DNA of 64,000 bases from Deltaproteobacteria bacterium UBA2221 (GCA_002328485.1 DCUF01000070.1:36311-100310); one strand, 5' to 3'. Shown: positions 9,717-18,017, counted from the stretch's first letter. Made by a program: numbers and translations. Notes: generated by a model from the letters alone, not told the origin.

Positions 9717-11138
9717 ATGGGTATGCTGAGGATTCTGTCCGCTGTAAAGACGTTGACGCGTTCCATCGATGAGTCCCTGGAGGGTCACAGGGTGGCGGTT
9801 CTTCCGCCCGGATCGGCCCTCCTCAGAGAAGTCGGCTCCGGGTCCTATGACGTGATCATCATGGAGTCGGAAATGGACCTGATTTCTCAGGTGAGATCCG
9901 CGGATCCGAGAATAGAGATCGTCGTGCTCGGTTCTGAAGCGGGCCTTGAGATTAGAGCCATCAAAGAAGGCGCACGGGCCTACCTGACGTTCCCTCTCGT
10001 CAATGGTCAGTTAAAAGAGGCCCTTCGGGAGATCGACGAGATGTTCGAGACCCGGCGGGAGACGGGACGCCTGGAGGAAGAGCTTACGCACAAATACACC
10101 TTCCAGGGCATCGTGGGCAAGAACCCCAAGATGCTCGATGTCTTCCAATTGCTGAAACGGGTGGCTCCCTACTTCAGGACGGTCACGATCCTGGGCGAAA
10201 CGGGTACGGGAAAAGAGGTGGTGGCCAGGGCGCTCCACGCTCTCAGTTCGAGGCCCAGCGACCCCTTTGTGGTCTGCAATTGCGGCGGACTCGTTGAAAC
10301 CCTCATCGAATCGGAGCTATTCGGGCATAAAAAGGGCTCCTTTACCGGTGCGATCAAAGACCGTGCCGGACTGTTCCAGGCCGCAGGGGAGGGCACACTC
10401 TTTTTGGATGAGATCGGCGAAATGCCCATCTCCTTTCAGCCCCATCTGCTTCGGGTCCTGCAAAACGGCGAGTTTCGCCCCATCGGTGGCCATGAGACCT
10501 ATCATGCGAAATGCCGGGTGGTTGCGGCTACGAGCAAGGATCTCTTGAAGGAAGTACAGGCGGGGCGGTTCAGGGAGGATCTGTATTATCGCCTCACGCC
10601 CCTCGTGGTTGACCTGCCTCCGCTCAGAGAGCGGGTTGATGATATCCCCCTTTTATGCAGGCATTTCATCAAGATCTGTAACGAGAGAACAGGGAAAGAG
10701 ATTACCGGAATCTCCCGAATTGGTTTATCGGTTTTGATGGGACACGACTGGCCGGGAAATGTGCGAGAGCTGGAAAACGCCCTGGAACAGGCGGTCATCA
10801 TGGCCAATGAACCCTTCCTCAAGGCGGAGCACTTCCCATCTCGCTTGGTGCGATCTACACCTGCGTTGAGCGTACGCCCCCAAGCAGGGAGTTCCCTGTT
10901 GTTGGAGGACGTGATCAGGCAGCACGTGGAGGCCGTGCTGCAGGAATGCAATGGAAACAGGAGCAGGGCTGCGCGGAAACTGGGCCTGAGCAGGAGGGCT
11001 TTGCTTAGGAGAATTGAAAAATTTTCCCTGCCGCCGAGGAAGGGTACCGAAAGGGCACAGAGGAAAATAATACCTAGTCCGGAACCGCACACCAGTGAGG
11101 GTTCGGTGGCGAGGATAGGGGTGAAGGGTGCTCGGTAG
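9717..11138 (+). CDS. Sigma-54-dependent transcriptional activator with degenerate receiver (NtrC/PilR-like)
   Basis: An enhancer-binding protein of 473 residues. The N-terminal 110 residues fold like a receiver but lack its chemistry: Glu50 replaces the phospho-acceptor Asp, the N-terminal acidic pair is missing, and Phe replaces the conserved Lys in LTFPL. The AAA+ domain has Walker A GETGTGKE (160-167), a GSFTGA loop (207-212, a variant of GAFTGA) and Walker B TLFLDEIGEM. A Fis-type helix-turn-helix follows at about 415-440. It sits 250 bases upstream of pilA, whose leader carries a sigma-54 promoter, so regulation of pilA is likely. No sensor kinase is adjacent. Confidence 0.9.
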   Translation: MGMLRILSAVKTLTRSIDESLEGHRVAVLPPGSALLREVGSGSYDVIIMESEMDLISQVRSADPRIEIVVLGSEAGLEIRAIKEGARAYLTFPLVNGQLKEALREIDEMFETRRETGRLEEELTHKYTFQGIVGKNPKMLDVFQLLKRVAPYFRTVTILGETGTGKEVVARALHALSSRPSDPFVVCNCGGLVETLIESELFGHKKGSFTGAIKDRAGLFQAAGEGTLFLDEIGEMPISFQPHLLRVLQNGEFRPIGGHETYHAKCRVVAATSKDLLKEVQAGRFREDLYYRLTPLVVDLPPLRERVDDIPLLCRHFIKICNERTGKEITGISRIGLSVLMGHDWPGNVRELENALEQAVIMANEPFLKAEHFPSRLVRSTPALSVRPQAGSSLLLEDVIRQHVEAVLQECNGNRSRAARKLGLSRRALLRRIEKFSLPPRKGTERAQRKIIPSPEPHTSEGSVARIGVKGAR

Positions 11139-11222
11139 ATTCGAAGCGTATAGGCGCTATTGCATTGAAGATAAAAGGCAAACAGCATTGAGGGACGGGC
11201 ATACGAGGGGCGATGATGGTAA

Positions 11223-11238
11223 TGGCATCATCTTTGCA
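11223..11238 (+). promoter_or_regulatory. Sigma-54 promoter upstream of pilA
   Basis: TGGCATCATCTTTGCA: GG and GC are separated by exactly 10 bases, matching TGGCAC-N5-TTGC with one weak position. Predicted transcription start is about 11249, giving a pilA leader of about 140 bases. A sigma-54 activator gene ends 84 bases upstream, which supports the call. Confidence 0.8.
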
Positions 11239-11302
11239 TCTGTCTGTGCTTTGGATCGGAACAGAGGTCTTAAAAAATAGACCGAATAAAAAAAGGAGGT
11301 GA

Positions 11303-11332
11303 GTGAAAAAAGTACTTTTAACCATGCAATAG
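11303..11332 (+). CDS. Candidate nine-codon leader peptide before pilA
   Basis: GTG-initiated mini-ORF encoding (V/M)KKVLLTMQ and ending in TAG. It follows AAGGAGGTGA, a full complement to the 16S 3' end, although the spacing to the GTG is short. It lies inside the predicted sigma-54 transcript, 55 bases before the pilA start. It may be a translated leader, a ribosome standby site, or chance. No homology can be judged at this length. Confidence 0.3.
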   Translation: MKKVLLTMQ

Positions 11333-11387
11333 GCGTGTTATAGTTGGTCTTATAATTAAAACAAATTTTTCTTTGGAGGTATGAGAC

Positions 11388-11816
11388 ATGATGAGGATCG
11401 ACAGAAATAGTAAAGGTTTTACCCTGATTGAGTTACTGATCGTCGTGGCAATTATCGGTATTCTGGCTGCTATCGCTATTCCGGCGTATAGCGGTTACAC
11501 GAAAAAGGCTAAGATAGCAGGGGTCGTTCATAGTTTGGGAGCCGTTAAGAACGCTATCGTCGCGGTCTATGTTGAATCGGATGCAGCACCGGCCGCCGCC
11601 GATGCCGGGGCGATTCAGACAACTTATGGTGTGGGCGTGGCGACAAATTATGCAACTTTTGCGGTTGCCGATGGTGGAGTTATTACTGCAACTTTGACGA
11701 ACGTTGACTGCACGGATGCTGCTGGCAACGGGACTATTACTCTTACTCCGACCTGGGCGAACAAGACATGGGCATGGGCCGGCAGTTGTGACGCAACTTA
11801 CATACCGAAGAACTAA
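11388..11816 (+). CDS. pilA: Type IVa major pilin
   Basis: Structural pilin of 142 residues. A ten-residue leader ends in Gly and is followed by [20 protein letters not shown], so PilD should cleave before Phe11, leaving the methylated Phe1 and Glu5 typical of type IVa pilins. The globular part is about 100 residues with Cys108 and Cys134, a likely C-terminal disulphide loop. A GGAGG lies 8 bases before the first of two adjacent ATGs (11388, 11391). Transcription is probably sigma-54 dependent. It is much longer than the roughly 60-residue Geobacter pilin, so no conductive role should be assumed. Confidence 0.93.
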   Translation: MMRIDRNSKGFTLIELLIVVAIIGILAAIAIPAYSGYTKKAKIAGVVHSLGAVKNAIVAVYVESDAAPAAADAGAIQTTYGVGVATNYATFAVADGGVITATLTNVDCTDAAGNGTITLTPTWANKTWAWAGSCDATYIPKN

Positions 11817-11836
11817 GATCGGTTCGGGGGGCTAAC

Positions 11837-12235
11837 ATGCCCCCTCACCTTTCCGGTATGCGTAACCAAGCTTTCACCCTCACCGAGCTTCTTATCGCTA
11901 TGGCCATTGTGGCCATTCTTGCGCTTGTCGCATTGCCGGGGTATAGTAGGTACGTTGCTCGGTCCAGACAGCAGGATGCACGGTCACAGTTGATGGCTAT
12001 CAGACAGGCCCAGGAGATCTATAAATTACAGTACGGCAGCTACACGGCCAACACCGCCCTCCTCTCGGGCTGGCTCGGCACGGTCAACCGATATACCTTT
12101 TCTGTTACCGGAGCCGATGCAGCCGTCTTTACCGCTCGGGCTACAGGCAATATAGACGGCGATGCTACCAATGACGTGTGGCAGATCGATCAATCAGGGA
12201 CCATGACAAATACAACGGATGATGTGAACTCGTGA
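11837..12235 (+). CDS. Minor type IV pilin (PilE-like)
   Basis: A 132-residue prepilin-like protein with leader, FTLTELLIAMAIVAILALVA hydrophobic helix and a short globular domain. Glu5 is present, but the residue before the cleavage point is Ala (NQA/FTLTE) rather than the usual Gly. GGGGGG sits 5 bases before ATG 11837; ATG 11858 is an alternative and would give a shorter leader. It overlaps the pilD start by 4 bases (GTGA). Its domain, with RQAQEIYKLQYGSYTAN, resembles PilE-type minor pilins. Ala at -1 may slow processing. Confidence 0.8.
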   Translation: MPPHLSGMRNQAFTLTELLIAMAIVAILALVALPGYSRYVARSRQQDARSQLMAIRQAQEIYKLQYGSYTANTALLSGWLGTVNRYTFSVTGADAAVFTARATGNIDGDATNDVWQIDQSGTMTNTTDDVNS

Positions 12236-13011
12236 CAGGAGTCTTGCCTACCATACTTGTTTTCATATTCGGCGTTATCATCGGCAGCTTTCTGAACGTC
12301 TGCATCTACCGACTTCCCCGGAACCTCTCCATTGTCCGGCCGCCGTCATCCTGCCCGTCCTGCGGAGAACCGATCCATGGCTACGACAACATCCCGATCC
12401 TGAGCTACCTGTTACTCAAAGGCCGTTGCCGGGACTGCGGCGGCGCTATCTCGATACGATACCTGGCCATCGAGTTCATGACGGGGGTATTCTTCGTCAT
12501 GCTCTTGTGGCTCTTCGGTCTTTCCATCGAACTGGCGATCTACATGCTTTTCGTCTCCCTGCTCATCGTCATTTCCTTTATCGATCTCGAGTTTACCATC
12601 ATCCCTGATATCTTGAGCGTTGGGGGACTCGTCGCGGGGCTGGCAATCAGTTTTTTCCGCCCTGATTTCGGGATAATCGATGCTATCCTGGGCGTGCTGC
12701 TTGGCGGGGGTGTGCTGTGGGCCATCGCCTTTTTTTATGAGCTTTTGCGAAAACGGGAAGGTATGGGGGGTGGTGATATAAAGCTCCTCGGCATGATCGG
12801 CGCCTTCTGTGGAATCCAAGGCGTCATATTCACCCTTATTGCCGGATCATTCATGGGTGCCCTCGTGGGCATCCCTTTAACCTTCAAGAAACAGGAGGGC
12901 ATGACCTACGCTCTTCCCTTCGGGCCCTTCCTGTCATTCGGTGCCTTTGTCTACATCATCGCTGGGGATCCGCTTGTTCGGGCACTAAACGGATTCCTTG
13001 GTGGCGGATAG
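12232..13011 (+). CDS. pilD: Prepilin peptidase / N-methyltransferase
   Basis: Membrane aspartyl protease that cleaves prepilin leaders and methylates the new N-terminus. The 259 residues include the zinc-type cysteine tetrad C41/C44...C66/C69 (CPSCG and CRDCGG) in the cytosolic methylase domain. The catalytic aspartates are Asp118 (FIDLEFTIIPD) and Asp182 (GGGDIKLLG), and about seven membrane segments are visible. The start is GTG, overlapping the previous stop. Placement within the pilin genes leaves little doubt about the substrates. Confidence 0.94.
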   Translation: MTGVLPTILVFIFGVIIGSFLNVCIYRLPRNLSIVRPPSSCPSCGEPIHGYDNIPILSYLLLKGRCRDCGGAISIRYLAIEFMTGVFFVMLLWLFGLSIELAIYMLFVSLLIVISFIDLEFTIIPDILSVGGLVAGLAISFFRPDFGIIDAILGVLLGGGVLWAIAFFYELLRKREGMGGGDIKLLGMIGAFCGIQGVIFTLIAGSFMGALVGIPLTFKKQEGMTYALPFGPFLSFGAFVYIIAGDPLVRALNGFLGGG

Positions 13012-13465
13012 AGGCCTCTCCCTTCTTGAACTTCTCGTTGTTCTGGTCATAATCGGCATAGCTGGGGCTATTGCCGCCCCCAATTATTCTCGTCTCATAG
13101 AACGCTACAATCTCCGCAAGGCGTCCCGTCAACTGGTCACGGACCTGCAATGCGCAAAGATGAGGGCCGTTTCGGAAGGGATCAGTCATCGGGTCGGCTT
13201 CAGGAGCGGAAGTGCACCCCAATATGTCATAGAGCGGAAGAGCGACGGTGCCTGGACGATGGTCGATATCGAGAGAAATCTTGCTGACAAGGATAATCCT
13301 TACTGCGCCGGCGGGATCAGCATGTCCACATCCGCCAATCCCCTGAGGGTGGTCTTTTCCCCTCTTGGAAGCGCGAGTCCCGCAGCATCCGTCACCTTTC
13401 GTACCAAGAGCGACCAGACCAAAACGGTATACGTGATCCTCACGGGGAGGATAAGGATTGAATAA
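13001..13465 (+). CDS. Minor pilin, GspH/FimT family
   Basis: A 154-residue pseudopilin. The leader VADRG is followed by LSLLELLVVLVIIGIAGAIA, then a beta-rich domain. The segment ASRQLVTDLQCAKMRAVSEG is the usual GspH/FimT start of the globular part. GTG 13001 is preferred over TTG 12998. It overlaps pilD by 11 bases. FimT-type minor pilins help prime pilus assembly and in some species bind DNA. Glu5 is present. The family is clear; the exact role is inferred. Confidence 0.82.
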   Translation: MADRGLSLLELLVVLVIIGIAGAIAAPNYSRLIERYNLRKASRQLVTDLQCAKMRAVSEGISHRVGFRSGSAPQYVIERKSDGAWTMVDIERNLADKDNPYCAGGISMSTSANPLRVVFSPLGSASPAASVTFRTKSDQTKTVYVILTGRIRIE

Positions 13466-13796
13466 AAAAGGTTTTACGCTCTTTGAGATACTGGTCACTA
13501 TTCTCATATTTTCCCTGGGTATCCTGGCTCTCGCTGGTACACAGGTCTTGAGCACAAAGGGGACTGCTTTCAACCAGCATGCAACAATGGCTGTGTTGAT
13601 TGCCCAGAAGAAGGTGGAAGAGCTTAAGGAGACCGCTTTTGATTCCATAGTGGACGGCAGCGGCACAGAAAAGGGGATGCTTGTTTCCTGGTCCATTGCA
13701 GACGAGGGCAGTCCTCCATACAGAACAAAGGATATTACCGTTACGGTTGAGTGGGGCTCAAAACGAATAAACCTCTATACCATCATTGCCGAATAG
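13458..13796 (+). CDS. Minor pilin, PilV/PulI-like
   Basis: A short prepilin of 112 residues from TTG 13458, preceded by an AGGATAAGG-like ribosome site. The leader MNKKG precedes FTLFEILVTILIFSLGILAL, with Glu5 kept. The pattern LAGTQVLSTKG...HATMAVLIAQKKVEEL is typical of PilV-type minor pilins, which belong to the priming complex with PilW, PilX and FimT. It overlaps the upstream gene by 8 bases and the downstream one by 46. Confidence 0.8.
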   Translation: MNKKGFTLFEILVTILIFSLGILALAGTQVLSTKGTAFNQHATMAVLIAQKKVEELKETAFDSIVDGSGTEKGMLVSWSIADEGSPPYRTKDITVTVEWGSKRINLYTIIAE

Positions 13797-14566
13797 AAAA
13801 AGCCCTGACCATTCTCGAAGTGCTCCTGGCTATCGTCCTGGGGTGTCTCGTGGGTATGGTGCTCTATCAGATGTATTACACCCAGGACCGCACGTACACC
13901 CTTCAGAGCGAGATCTCGGAGATGCAGCAGAATCTGCGGGTGGCGATTGAGAAGATCTCGAGAGACCTGACTATGGCAGGATTCGCACAGCCGCCGTGGA
14001 CGACCATCAATGGCGAAAGCGGGATTGATTTTGAAGGAATGAGGGTGACTGGAGGAACGGTACTCGACGTAGTGGGTACCTTTGACGGCGCCCAAGGGAC
14101 AATGGCGAAAAAGACAGTGGCGGGAGCGACGGCGCTCGAACTGTCGTCGGGAGATGGAGAGAATTTCCAGGGTAAGGGAAAGATTGACATCAACATTGGG
14201 GGCAGGGAGAACGCCAAAATCACCAACAAGAGTGGAAGCACCTTGACCATCGACACGGATCCCCATGCTGTTGGGCTGCAGGGACTGCACCATGAATACC
14301 CGGCAGGGACACCGGTGTACCTTGTGAAATGGAAAACCTATTGGGTCGATAATGCAAAACCCGCGGAGCCGGTTCTCAGGGTGGATGAGCATATAGGCTC
14401 GGGCGGTCAGCCCCTCGCCTTGTTTATTACAGGTATGGCAATAGCGCAGACGGGAAGGGTGGCCTCTATCACCATCTCCGGTAAGACGAGAAACCCCGAC
14501 AGGACGACGGGTCTTCGTACCTCCGGGCAACTAACCAACAGAATCGTCCTGAGGAATCTCCCGTGA
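13751..14566 (+). CDS. Minor pilin, PilW-like
   Basis: A 271-residue pilin-like protein. An 18-residue basic leader ends in Ala before LTILEVLLAIVLGCLVGMV, so again -1 is Ala, not Gly. PilW-type hallmarks follow: QSEISEMQQNLRVAIEKISRDLTMAGF. No in-frame start other than GTG 13751 is visible before the hydrophobic segment, which forces a 46-base overlap with the PilV-like gene; an ATA at about 13793 would be an unusual alternative. The C-terminal two thirds are variable. It likely acts in the pilus tip or priming complex. Confidence 0.78.
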   Translation: MGLKTNKPLYHHCRIEKALTILEVLLAIVLGCLVGMVLYQMYYTQDRTYTLQSEISEMQQNLRVAIEKISRDLTMAGFAQPPWTTINGESGIDFEGMRVTGGTVLDVVGTFDGAQGTMAKKTVAGATALELSSGDGENFQGKGKIDINIGGRENAKITNKSGSTLTIDTDPHAVGLQGLHHEYPAGTPVYLVKWKTYWVDNAKPAEPVLRVDEHIGSGGQPLALFITGMAIAQTGRVASITISGKTRNPDRTTGLRTSGQLTNRIVLRNLP

Positions 14567-15804
14567 TCCCCCATCTTCTCCGCGGCAGTCATGGCACGAT
14601 TCTTGTAATCGCTATGCTTCTTATGACGATTCTTGCCATCATCGGAATAGCAACCAACATGAATGTCATAACCGATACAGGTATTGCATCAAACTATCTT
14701 TCCTCCCTTCAGTCCTTCTACATGGCAGAGGCGGGGCTCGAAAGAGGGAAGGCTGAGTGCGCCCGGCGATTTATCACGGAGGGCTGGTCTGACTTCAGCC
14801 CCCTCTTGCGTGGAAACGACGGCACTGCAGGCACCGCCGATGACGGGATTCTGTCATTCGGATCAAGTGTCTCCCTTCATGGCGGACGGTATTCGGTTCG
14901 TGCGGTGAATGAGGCCTGGGACAGCGGTGGATCGGATACCGATACCAATACGACCCTTACCCTCATTTCCGAGGGATCCTATGGCAAATCAACATCTATC
15001 TTGAGGATGACAATAGCCGTCAATGTTATCCCCCCCTTGCCGGGATCGCTTAACCTCGTGGGCTCTTCCTCCGGGTACTTTGGGAACGACACGTTCATGA
15101 TTGACGGAAGGGACTATCTCCTTTCTGATGTGGGTGCACCCAGCGGGGGATCAGGTGCTCGGTCGGGATTATCGATTGCCGATGTTCCAAACCCAAGCCT
15201 GGCAAGGCAGCAGATCATCAATTCGCTCGCTGCCGACCAGATCGACAATATCGCCGGCGCGGAGCCGAGTCCCTCCATCGGTATACCAACAAATCTGGAT
15301 AGAGGTCTCCTGAGGCAATCCGTCGATGCTCTCAGAAGGCTGGCAGATAGCCGGCTTCTCGAGCCTGGTAACGGCCTGACTACCTCCGGCCCCGACAATG
15401 TGGTGACCATCGGGCCTCACCAGTACAGTCTCGGTACGGAGTCTTCTCCTAAGGTTACCTATGTCTCAAAAACGGATGGGGGTCCCTTTTCAGTCAGCGG
15501 ATCCGGTTTTGGGGTATTGATTATCGAGGGAGACAGCATCGCCTTCAAGCCGTCCCTGGACTTCGGTGGCGTCATAATCCTTGTAGGGCGGAACGTGGTC
15601 CTGGATGATTCGGGGAGTACAAAAGGGCTTCAGCTCAAAGGGGGGCTGGTTGTAGCCGAGCTCTCTGACAGTCCTGGCGGATACGACATCGTGATGACAG
15701 GGAGTTCCCGGCTCCTGTATAGCCAGGAGGCCATTGACCTGGCCAAAGGGCATGTTATGAGAAACAAGAAGGTTAGCGTGCTTTCCTGGCAGAGGTCCAA
15801 TTGA
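14563..15804 (+). CDS. PilX-like pilus assembly protein
   Basis: 413 residues from GTG 14563, overlapping the previous stop (GTGA). The N-terminus GTILVIAMLLMTILAIIGIA followed by FYMAEAGLERG matches the PilX N-terminal pattern, in which the pilin signature and Glu5 are absent and AEAG marks the end of the first helix. The body (about residues 150-413) is rich in Gly and Ser and has no recognisable fold; it may be a large tip domain. The length is well above the roughly 200 residues of classical PilX. It is translationally coupled to the ligase gene that follows. Confidence 0.72.
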   Translation: MIPHLLRGSHGTILVIAMLLMTILAIIGIATNMNVITDTGIASNYLSSLQSFYMAEAGLERGKAECARRFITEGWSDFSPLLRGNDGTAGTADDGILSFGSSVSLHGGRYSVRAVNEAWDSGGSDTDTNTTLTLISEGSYGKSTSILRMTIAVNVIPPLPGSLNLVGSSSGYFGNDTFMIDGRDYLLSDVGAPSGGSGARSGLSIADVPNPSLARQQIINSLAADQIDNIAGAEPSPSIGIPTNLDRGLLRQSVDALRRLADSRLLEPGNGLTTSGPDNVVTIGPHQYSLGTESSPKVTYVSKTDGGPFSVSGSGFGVLIIEGDSIAFKPSLDFGGVIILVGRNVVLDDSGSTKGLQLKGGLVVAELSDSPGGYDIVMTGSSRLLYSQEAIDLAKGHVMRNKKVSVLSWQRSN

Positions 15805-17837
15805 GGTTCTACAGGCTGCTCGGCTCCGCTGTCTTTTTATTCATACCCTTCTTAGGCGGCAATCACCTCACGCTCTTTCACCTCACCATTGATAGATTCT
15901 GGATAGAAACGTCCTTTATTTTATTGGTACTGCTATCGATAGTTGTAGCTATTTATCAGAAAAGATGGCCAGGTATTAGTTTTAATAGATTTTTGATGTT
16001 TTTCTGTCCTTTCCTGGTTTTGACCGTTCTGAGTCTGACTTACACATGGTCCCGATTCAATACCCTTAATGAAATCAACGTATTGATATGGGCTATGGGG
16101 GTGTCTTTCCTTTTTCTGGTCACGCCTGACCGGAACCATCTTCTGGGAGGGCTCGTGGCCGGGGCTGCCCTTTCTGCGCTGTGTGCCGTGTGGCAGTTTT
16201 TGGTGCTCTTTCCATCCCTCCTCGAAGCATTCAGGGCCGGCGGCTATGCCGCGATGCTGAAGGATCAGCATGTGCCCTTTTCGTCTTTCCTTAATCAGAA
16301 TATGCTCGGGGGGTACTGTGCCTCTATCTTGCCTCTCGCCCTCCATTTTGCATTCCTAAGAAGAAAGAAGATTTACATGGCAGCGGCGTGCCTGATCTCC
16401 GTGGGACTCGTCCTTTCACTTTCCCGTCTCGCCGTGCTTGCCTGTATCCCTTCCTGTGCGGTCATTGGGGTTCTTGTTTTTAGGGAGCGCGGAGTCAAGG
16501 GCATTTTGCAGATGGCGGTGTGCCTCGGAAGCGCGGTGCTGCTCGTCTTTCTGATGATCTATGGCCCATACAACAGAACAAACAGCAGTATTCAAAGCAC
16601 GTTGAAAGGGAAGATCCAGCGTTCCTATAGAGAAGCATCGACCCTCAATTTCAGAACCGACATATGGGGAACCGGGTTGAAGGCCTTCAGAGAAAGTCCT
16701 CTTCTCGGCTATGGAGCCGGCAGTTTTGTCTATCCTTATCAAAAGCATTACGAGGGCAAACGGTACACCAAGGTTGCTCACGGAACACTTGTCAAGGTTC
16801 TGGTAGAACTTGGTGCTGCGGGTCTTCTTTGCTTCCTGTGGTTCTGTTTTGGAGCCTTACGCAATCTAAAGGACTGCCGGCAAGATCAAGGCATGGTAGC
16901 GGCTGGATTGTCCGCCCTGGCGGTGTTCCTCTTCGGGCTCTTTGATTTCTCTTTCGACACGCCGGCTCACGTCATCACCTTTTTCTGTCTTGCTTCGGCA
17001 TGCTTTCTCACCAGATCTTCTGCAGACGCCCCCAGCCCCAACCTCACAGCCAAGCTCATCTCTCCGTTGCTGATCCTGCCGCTTCTGGCCTCCTTTGTCT
17101 ATACGTCGCGAGCTGACTCGTCTCGCAGGTTTGTCGAAGACGCTCGGGCACACCGGGAGACCGGATGCACAGAGGGAGCGCAACGATCTTTGGCTGAGGC
17201 GGTCGGGGCCATGCCTTGGAACAACGACGCTTCAACTTTCCTCATAAGTCTTCTTACTTCATCTTTTGTCGCAGAAAGAGATCCCCTCAGAAAAGAGGGG
17301 TTCAGGACTGATTTGATCGGCTATGTGAGGGGGGCCGAAAAGAGATCGGATAAAGATGCCGAGGTCTACTTCGTGATTGGCATAGCCAAGGAAGCACTTG
17401 GAGAGGGCGTTCGTTCGTGCGAGTACATGGATCGCGCTCTTCACTATCATCCATCTTCTGGGTGCTATGCCTTCTCTGCCTCCGCCTGCTATGGGAGACA
17501 TGGTCGCATAGAGCAGGCGCAATCAATCATTAGATCCATGGAGGTCTACTACGATAACTATCGCACCTGGGGATACCCGGACGGCCTCATGGTCCACAGG
17601 CTAAAAGACCTCGAGGCTGAAATAGAGTTCGCGAAAGGTAACAAGGAGCAGGCGCTAAGCCTCATGAGACAGAATCTGGAAAGCGCGAATAACGATCAAT
17701 TTGTGATTAATGACTGGCGGGCCAGACAATCCTTATCGAAAGGCGCTCTTGTTGACCATCTTGAGCAGCGCATACGGGTACTCGAGGCCAAAATCGGACA
17801 GGATCGGCATAATGCGACGGCGACCATTACTCATTGA
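15801..17837 (+). CDS. O-antigen ligase/polymerase-type membrane protein with C-terminal TPR (likely pilin glycosylation)
   Basis: 678 residues with 10 to 12 membrane segments in the first 430, containing the Wzy_C periplasmic-loop signature around VAHGTLVKVLVELGAAG. A soluble tail of about 240 residues has TPR-like helices (TEGAQRSLAEAVGAMPWN and following). This is the layout of O-antigen ligases and PglL/PilO-type O-oligosaccharyltransferases. TTG 15801 overlaps the PilX-like stop by 4 bases. Position inside the pilin cluster, with no lipopolysaccharide genes nearby, makes pilin glycosylation more likely than LPS ligation. That role is inference. Confidence 0.75.
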   Translation: MRFYRLLGSAVFLFIPFLGGNHLTLFHLTIDRFWIETSFILLVLLSIVVAIYQKRWPGISFNRFLMFFCPFLVLTVLSLTYTWSRFNTLNEINVLIWAMGVSFLFLVTPDRNHLLGGLVAGAALSALCAVWQFLVLFPSLLEAFRAGGYAAMLKDQHVPFSSFLNQNMLGGYCASILPLALHFAFLRRKKIYMAAACLISVGLVLSLSRLAVLACIPSCAVIGVLVFRERGVKGILQMAVCLGSAVLLVFLMIYGPYNRTNSSIQSTLKGKIQRSYREASTLNFRTDIWGTGLKAFRESPLLGYGAGSFVYPYQKHYEGKRYTKVAHGTLVKVLVELGAAGLLCFLWFCFGALRNLKDCRQDQGMVAAGLSALAVFLFGLFDFSFDTPAHVITFFCLASACFLTRSSADAPSPNLTAKLISPLLILPLLASFVYTSRADSSRRFVEDARAHRETGCTEGAQRSLAEAVGAMPWNNDASTFLISLLTSSFVAERDPLRKEGFRTDLIGYVRGAEKRSDKDAEVYFVIGIAKEALGEGVRSCEYMDRALHYHPSSGCYAFSASACYGRHGRIEQAQSIIRSMEVYYDNYRTWGYPDGLMVHRLKDLEAEIEFAKGNKEQALSLMRQNLESANNDQFVINDWRARQSLSKGALVDHLEQRIRVLEAKIGQDRHNATATITH

Positions 17838-17851
17838 TGTGGAAAAACACG

Positions 17852-17975
17852 GGATATTTGGTAAATCCAAGAGACGGATCCAAAAAATCTTATGAAATCT
17901 GGGACGCAGCCGATAAGACTCTATGTGTTTGCAAGGAAACCAACAAAGTCGGTGGGTCAGCGACCAGTAATATCC
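17852..17975 (+). ncRNA. Candidate structured leader RNA upstream of pilM (GEMM-reminiscent)
   Basis: A closing helix is visible: GGATATT-TGGT (17852-17862) pairs with ACCA-GT-AATATCC (17963-17975), giving 11 pairs with a two-base bulge. Inside are GGTAAATCC and GGGACGCAGCC (17901-17911), which recall the GGCAAACC and GGGACGCAAAGCC elements of GEMM-I cyclic dinucleotide riboswitches. A second paired region is GCCGA (17909-17913) with TCGGT (17949-17953). The match is incomplete: two adenines of GCAAAGCC are missing, the hairpin between the motifs is long, and the 3' conserved part is not recognisable. A real fold is likely; the class is unproven. Confidence 0.4.
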
Positions 17976-18017
17976 TGAAGATCTGGTAGCGTCATTGCAA
18001 CCGGAGATGAGGACTGC

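Noticed and set aside
11179..11200. GGCAAAC...GGGACG in the region before pilA as another GEMM riboswitch
   Set aside because: It lies upstream of the predicted sigma-54 start site, so it would not be transcribed with pilA, and the rest of the motif is missing.
13775..14530. 251-residue minus-strand ORF opposite the PilW-like gene
   Set aside because: Shadow of a high-GC coding region; no family resemblance.
17909..17916. GCCGATAA upstream of pilM as a sigma-28 promoter
   Set aside because: The -10-like octamer is perfect but the sequence 11 bases upstream (TTATGAAA) does not match TAAAGTTT; it is better explained as part of the leader RNA stem.
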